64,000 nucleotides of DNA from Azospirillum brasilense (GTDB lineage Bacteria > Pseudomonadota > Alphaproteobacteria > Azospirillales > Azospirillaceae): the NCBI RefSeq assembly GCF_001315015.1, contig NZ_CP012914.1:2825001-2889000 (forward strand). The letters run 5' to 3'. Positions within the stretch are counted from its first letter, which is position 1, and every line of letters begins with the position of its first letter. The notes below the pieces were generated by a model. The model saw only the letters and a program-made list of their open reading frames with translations, searched no databases and was not told the origin of the DNA. The position numbers and the translations under genes were made by a program. Of the stretch, positions 62,620 through 64,000 are shown piece by piece.

Positions 62620-63080
62620 CAGGCGGACCTCGCCGAGGCCAAGCGCCGCGTCCTGTCCGGCCTGGCTGAACGGGCGCCGCGGCACGCTCGATGTGCAGCA
62701 CGTGCCCGGCGCCAAATCAGCGAAGCGGGCTCTGGAGGTGGCGGCGACCGGCGGGCACCGGATCGCATTGCCCGGCGAGACGCCGCAGGACGACGCCATC
62801 GCCCGGCATTTGGTGGCGGCGTTCGCGACCGGCGTACCCGGCGCGAACGTGGTCGCTCCGACCCGAGGCCGCCGAGATGGTGGTCTCTTTTGTATGCCCA
62901 ACATCGACCTGTTGTGCCGCTTCCCCCGACGGAGCCGAGCGCGGTGATCGCCGCGCGGGTGACGGCCGCGCGGGCCAACCCGCGTCCCACCGCCGTCGGT
63001 CCCAAGGCGGACGACTTGTTATCGGAGGCGGAGCGGCGGATGGCCGCGGCTTGGTCCTATGTCCAGCCTCATGGCTATAC
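62620..63080 (+). pseudogene. Decayed ComM/Mg-chelatase-like ATPase fragment
   Basis: One frame reads [20 protein letters not shown] then TGGHRIALPGETPQDD, which lines up with [20 protein letters not shown] of comM, but the Walker A is ruined and the AAA+ core is missing. A second frame (+1) reads VPLPPTEPSAVIAARVTAAR, like the start of the ComM C-terminal region. So this is a frameshifted, internally deleted relative of comM, not the 3' end cut from the gene upstream, since its first part repeats sequence that gene already has. Confidence 0.5.
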
Positions 63081-63082
63081 TT

Positions 63083-63481
63083 ATGACTTACCAGCGCGTT
63101 GAGGTGATCACGGGATCGGAGAAGCGCCGCGTTTATAGCGCCGCGGACAAGGCGGGCTTGGTGGCGGAAGCGTTCCGGCCCGGCGTGGTGGCCTCCGAGG
63201 TGGCCCGCCGGCACGGCCTCAACGTCAGCCTGCTGTACCGCTGGCGCCGGCAGATCGAGGAGGGGCAGGCGAGCCCGTCGCCCGAACCAGCGGTGAACTT
63301 CGTGCCCGTGCGGATCGCCGACGCCCCGCCGTCCATCCCGAACGACAAGATGGCGCCCCTTCCGCCCGCCGGAACCGGCATCATCGAGATCGTGCTGCCC
63401 AGTGGCCATTGCCTGCGCGTCGATCGCCATGTCGATGCGGGCGCCCTGCGTCGGGTCCTCGCCGTTCTGGAGCGTCGATGA
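63083..63481 (+). CDS. tnpA: IS66-family transposase accessory protein TnpA
   Basis: The 132-residue protein starts MTYQRVEVITGSEKRRVYSA and has the HTH segment AFRPGVVASEVARRHGLNVS followed by LLYRWRRQ, diagnostic of IS66 TnpA (OrfA). ATG 63083 or 63071 are possible. Its stop overlaps the tnpB start (63478-63481), as is standard in IS66. Confidence 0.9.
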   Translation: MTYQRVEVITGSEKRRVYSAADKAGLVAEAFRPGVVASEVARRHGLNVSLLYRWRRQIEEGQASPSPEPAVNFVPVRIADAPPSIPNDKMAPLPPAGTGIIEIVLPSGHCLRVDRHVDAGALRRVLAVLERR

Positions 63482-63636
63482 TCCCGGTCCCCGCCGGCGT
63501 GCGGATCTACCTGGCGATGGGCGCCACCGACATGCGCAAGGGCTTCGACGGCCTCGCCCTGTTGGTCCAGGAGGTTCTCAAGAAGGATCCCTACTCCGGC
63601 CATCTCTTCCTGTTCCGGGGCCGCCGAGCGGACTGA
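63478..63636 (+). pseudogene. tnpB: IS66-family TnpB, truncated
   Basis: MIPVPAGVRIYLAMGATDMR and KGFDGLALLVQEVLKKDPYS lead to GHLFLFRGRRAD, which matches the first half of IS66 TnpB (full length about 115 residues). It stops after 52 residues because foreign sequence begins near 63637. The TnpC transposase gene is not present, so this IS66 copy is dead. Confidence 0.9.
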
Positions 63637-63640
63637 GCGT

Positions 63641-64000
63641 TATTCAGCATACAGTTTCGAGTCGGCGCGGGTTGAGTACCCGTGGCACCCGCTGTACGGG
63701 AAGACGCTGCGGGTCGTGAACCGGACAGTACGTGGGGGCCACCCTGTCTTGTGGCTCGAAGAGCGCCCCGGAACGGCGCGGGAATTGCCGGCCTGGATGT
63801 GCGATGCGGCGTACTGCCTTGATATGGCGGCCTTGGGGCCGCCGCAGGCCACAATCATTGCCTTTGGCGCATTGGCGGCAGTTCTCTCGGATTTACGGCG
63901 CTCGGCCAGCGATCGCGCAGCATCGGACAACTCACCCACGGAGGAGGTTGCCGATGACCAAACGACCGCGGCCGACATCCCAGCTCTCGCTTGCCCTTAC
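63641..64000 (+). CDS. DUF5372-type transposon protein (partial, runs off window)
   Basis: The frame is open to the end of the window with the sequence VEYPWHPLYGKTLRVVNRTV, HPVLWLEERPGTARELPAWM then CDAAYCLDMAALGPPQATII, the DUF5372 pattern found in multi-gene transposons next to recombinase genes. No start codon was found; it begins at or near the transposon end TTATTCAGCATACAG. It interrupts IS66 tnpB. Confidence 0.7.
63954..64000 (+). CDS. Start of next transposon gene (partial)
   Basis: ATG 63954 stands behind GGAGGAGG and overlaps the DUF5372 frame; it reads MTKRPRPTSQLSLAL to the window edge. The product cannot be named from this fragment, but in such transposons the gene after DUF5372 usually encodes a recombinase. 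Confidence 0.4.
   Translation, partial: MTKRPRPTSQLSLAL

Overview
The window looks like chromosomal or chromid DNA of a high-GC alphaproteobacterium of the Azospirillum type (Rhodospirillales). The evidence is GC-rich codon usage, a CIRCE-controlled groESL operon, Usg, cytochrome-oxidase assembly Cox15, intracellular polyhydroxyalkanoate (PHA) proteins, a ScfR/RamB-type regulator divergent from isocitrate lyase, a glycoside-hydrolase-17 glucan protein and multidomain c-di-GMP proteins. This is inferred from gene content; no rRNA gene is present.

Layout. 1-2.7 kb: the tail of a DUF3369-GGDEF diguanylate cyclase, two related membrane/coiled-coil proteins of unknown function and a 40-residue protein. 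2.8-5.6 kb: a phage-shock (envelope-stress) locus, psp small ORF-pspA-pspB-pspC, read leftward from a clear sigma-54 promoter, with pspF divergent. 5.6-9.7 kb: a PHA-granule-region protein, PBP1A and an HI0933-type flavoprotein. 9.8-14.4 kb: a peroxide-defence block (pentaheme NapC/TorC-type cytochrome, di-heme cytochrome c peroxidase, catalase). 14.6-17.8 kb: groESL with CIRCE, usg, a GH24 lysozyme. 17.9-27.5 kb: a 1164-residue NfnB/GltD-NfnA/PyrK-like fusion, cox15, phaZ, an endonuclease/exonuclease/phosphatase protein and a phospholipase D-TVP38 fusion. 27.7-35 kb: a compact ABC transporter with degenerate ATPase motifs, an MscS-type channel and an HD-GYP response regulator. 35.3-43.2 kb: a phosphoribosyltransferase-like protein, a GH17 glucan protein, ferredoxin-NADP reductase, ScfR/isocitrate lyase and a DJ-1-like protein without the usual cysteine. 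43.4-52.7 kb: a PAS histidine kinase, a sulfite-oxidase-like enzyme, 2-oxoglutarate:ferredoxin oxidoreductase with a ferritin-like protein, more helical-bundle proteins, small proteins and tRNA-Arg(ACG). 52.9-57.8 kb: xanthine phosphoribosyltransferase, a peptide-type ABC transporter and a creatininase-family enzyme.

57.9-64 kb is an accessory scar. A diverged copy of the first codons of comM lies beside the creatininase gene. It is followed by about 1.7 kb of AT-richer, hairpin-rich DNA with one small helix-turn-helix ORF, then by comM itself, which is cut off by an insertion-sequence-like end. A similar end lies 1.56 kb downstream in the same orientation and encloses an XRE regulator, a small protein and a MobC-like ORF. 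Beyond it are a decayed ComM-like fragment, IS66 tnpA, a truncated tnpB and the start of another transposon (DUF5372).

The core genes suggest an aerobic or microaerobic, PHA-storing bacterium that handles envelope stress and peroxide, uses ferredoxin-linked 2-oxoglutarate oxidation and the glyoxylate shunt, and signals with c-di-GMP. The most unusual parts are the Nfn-like fusion, the proteins that keep a fold but lack key residues (DJ-1-like, OPRT-like, ABC ATPase) and the comM-associated insertion region. No CRISPR array or prophage was seen.
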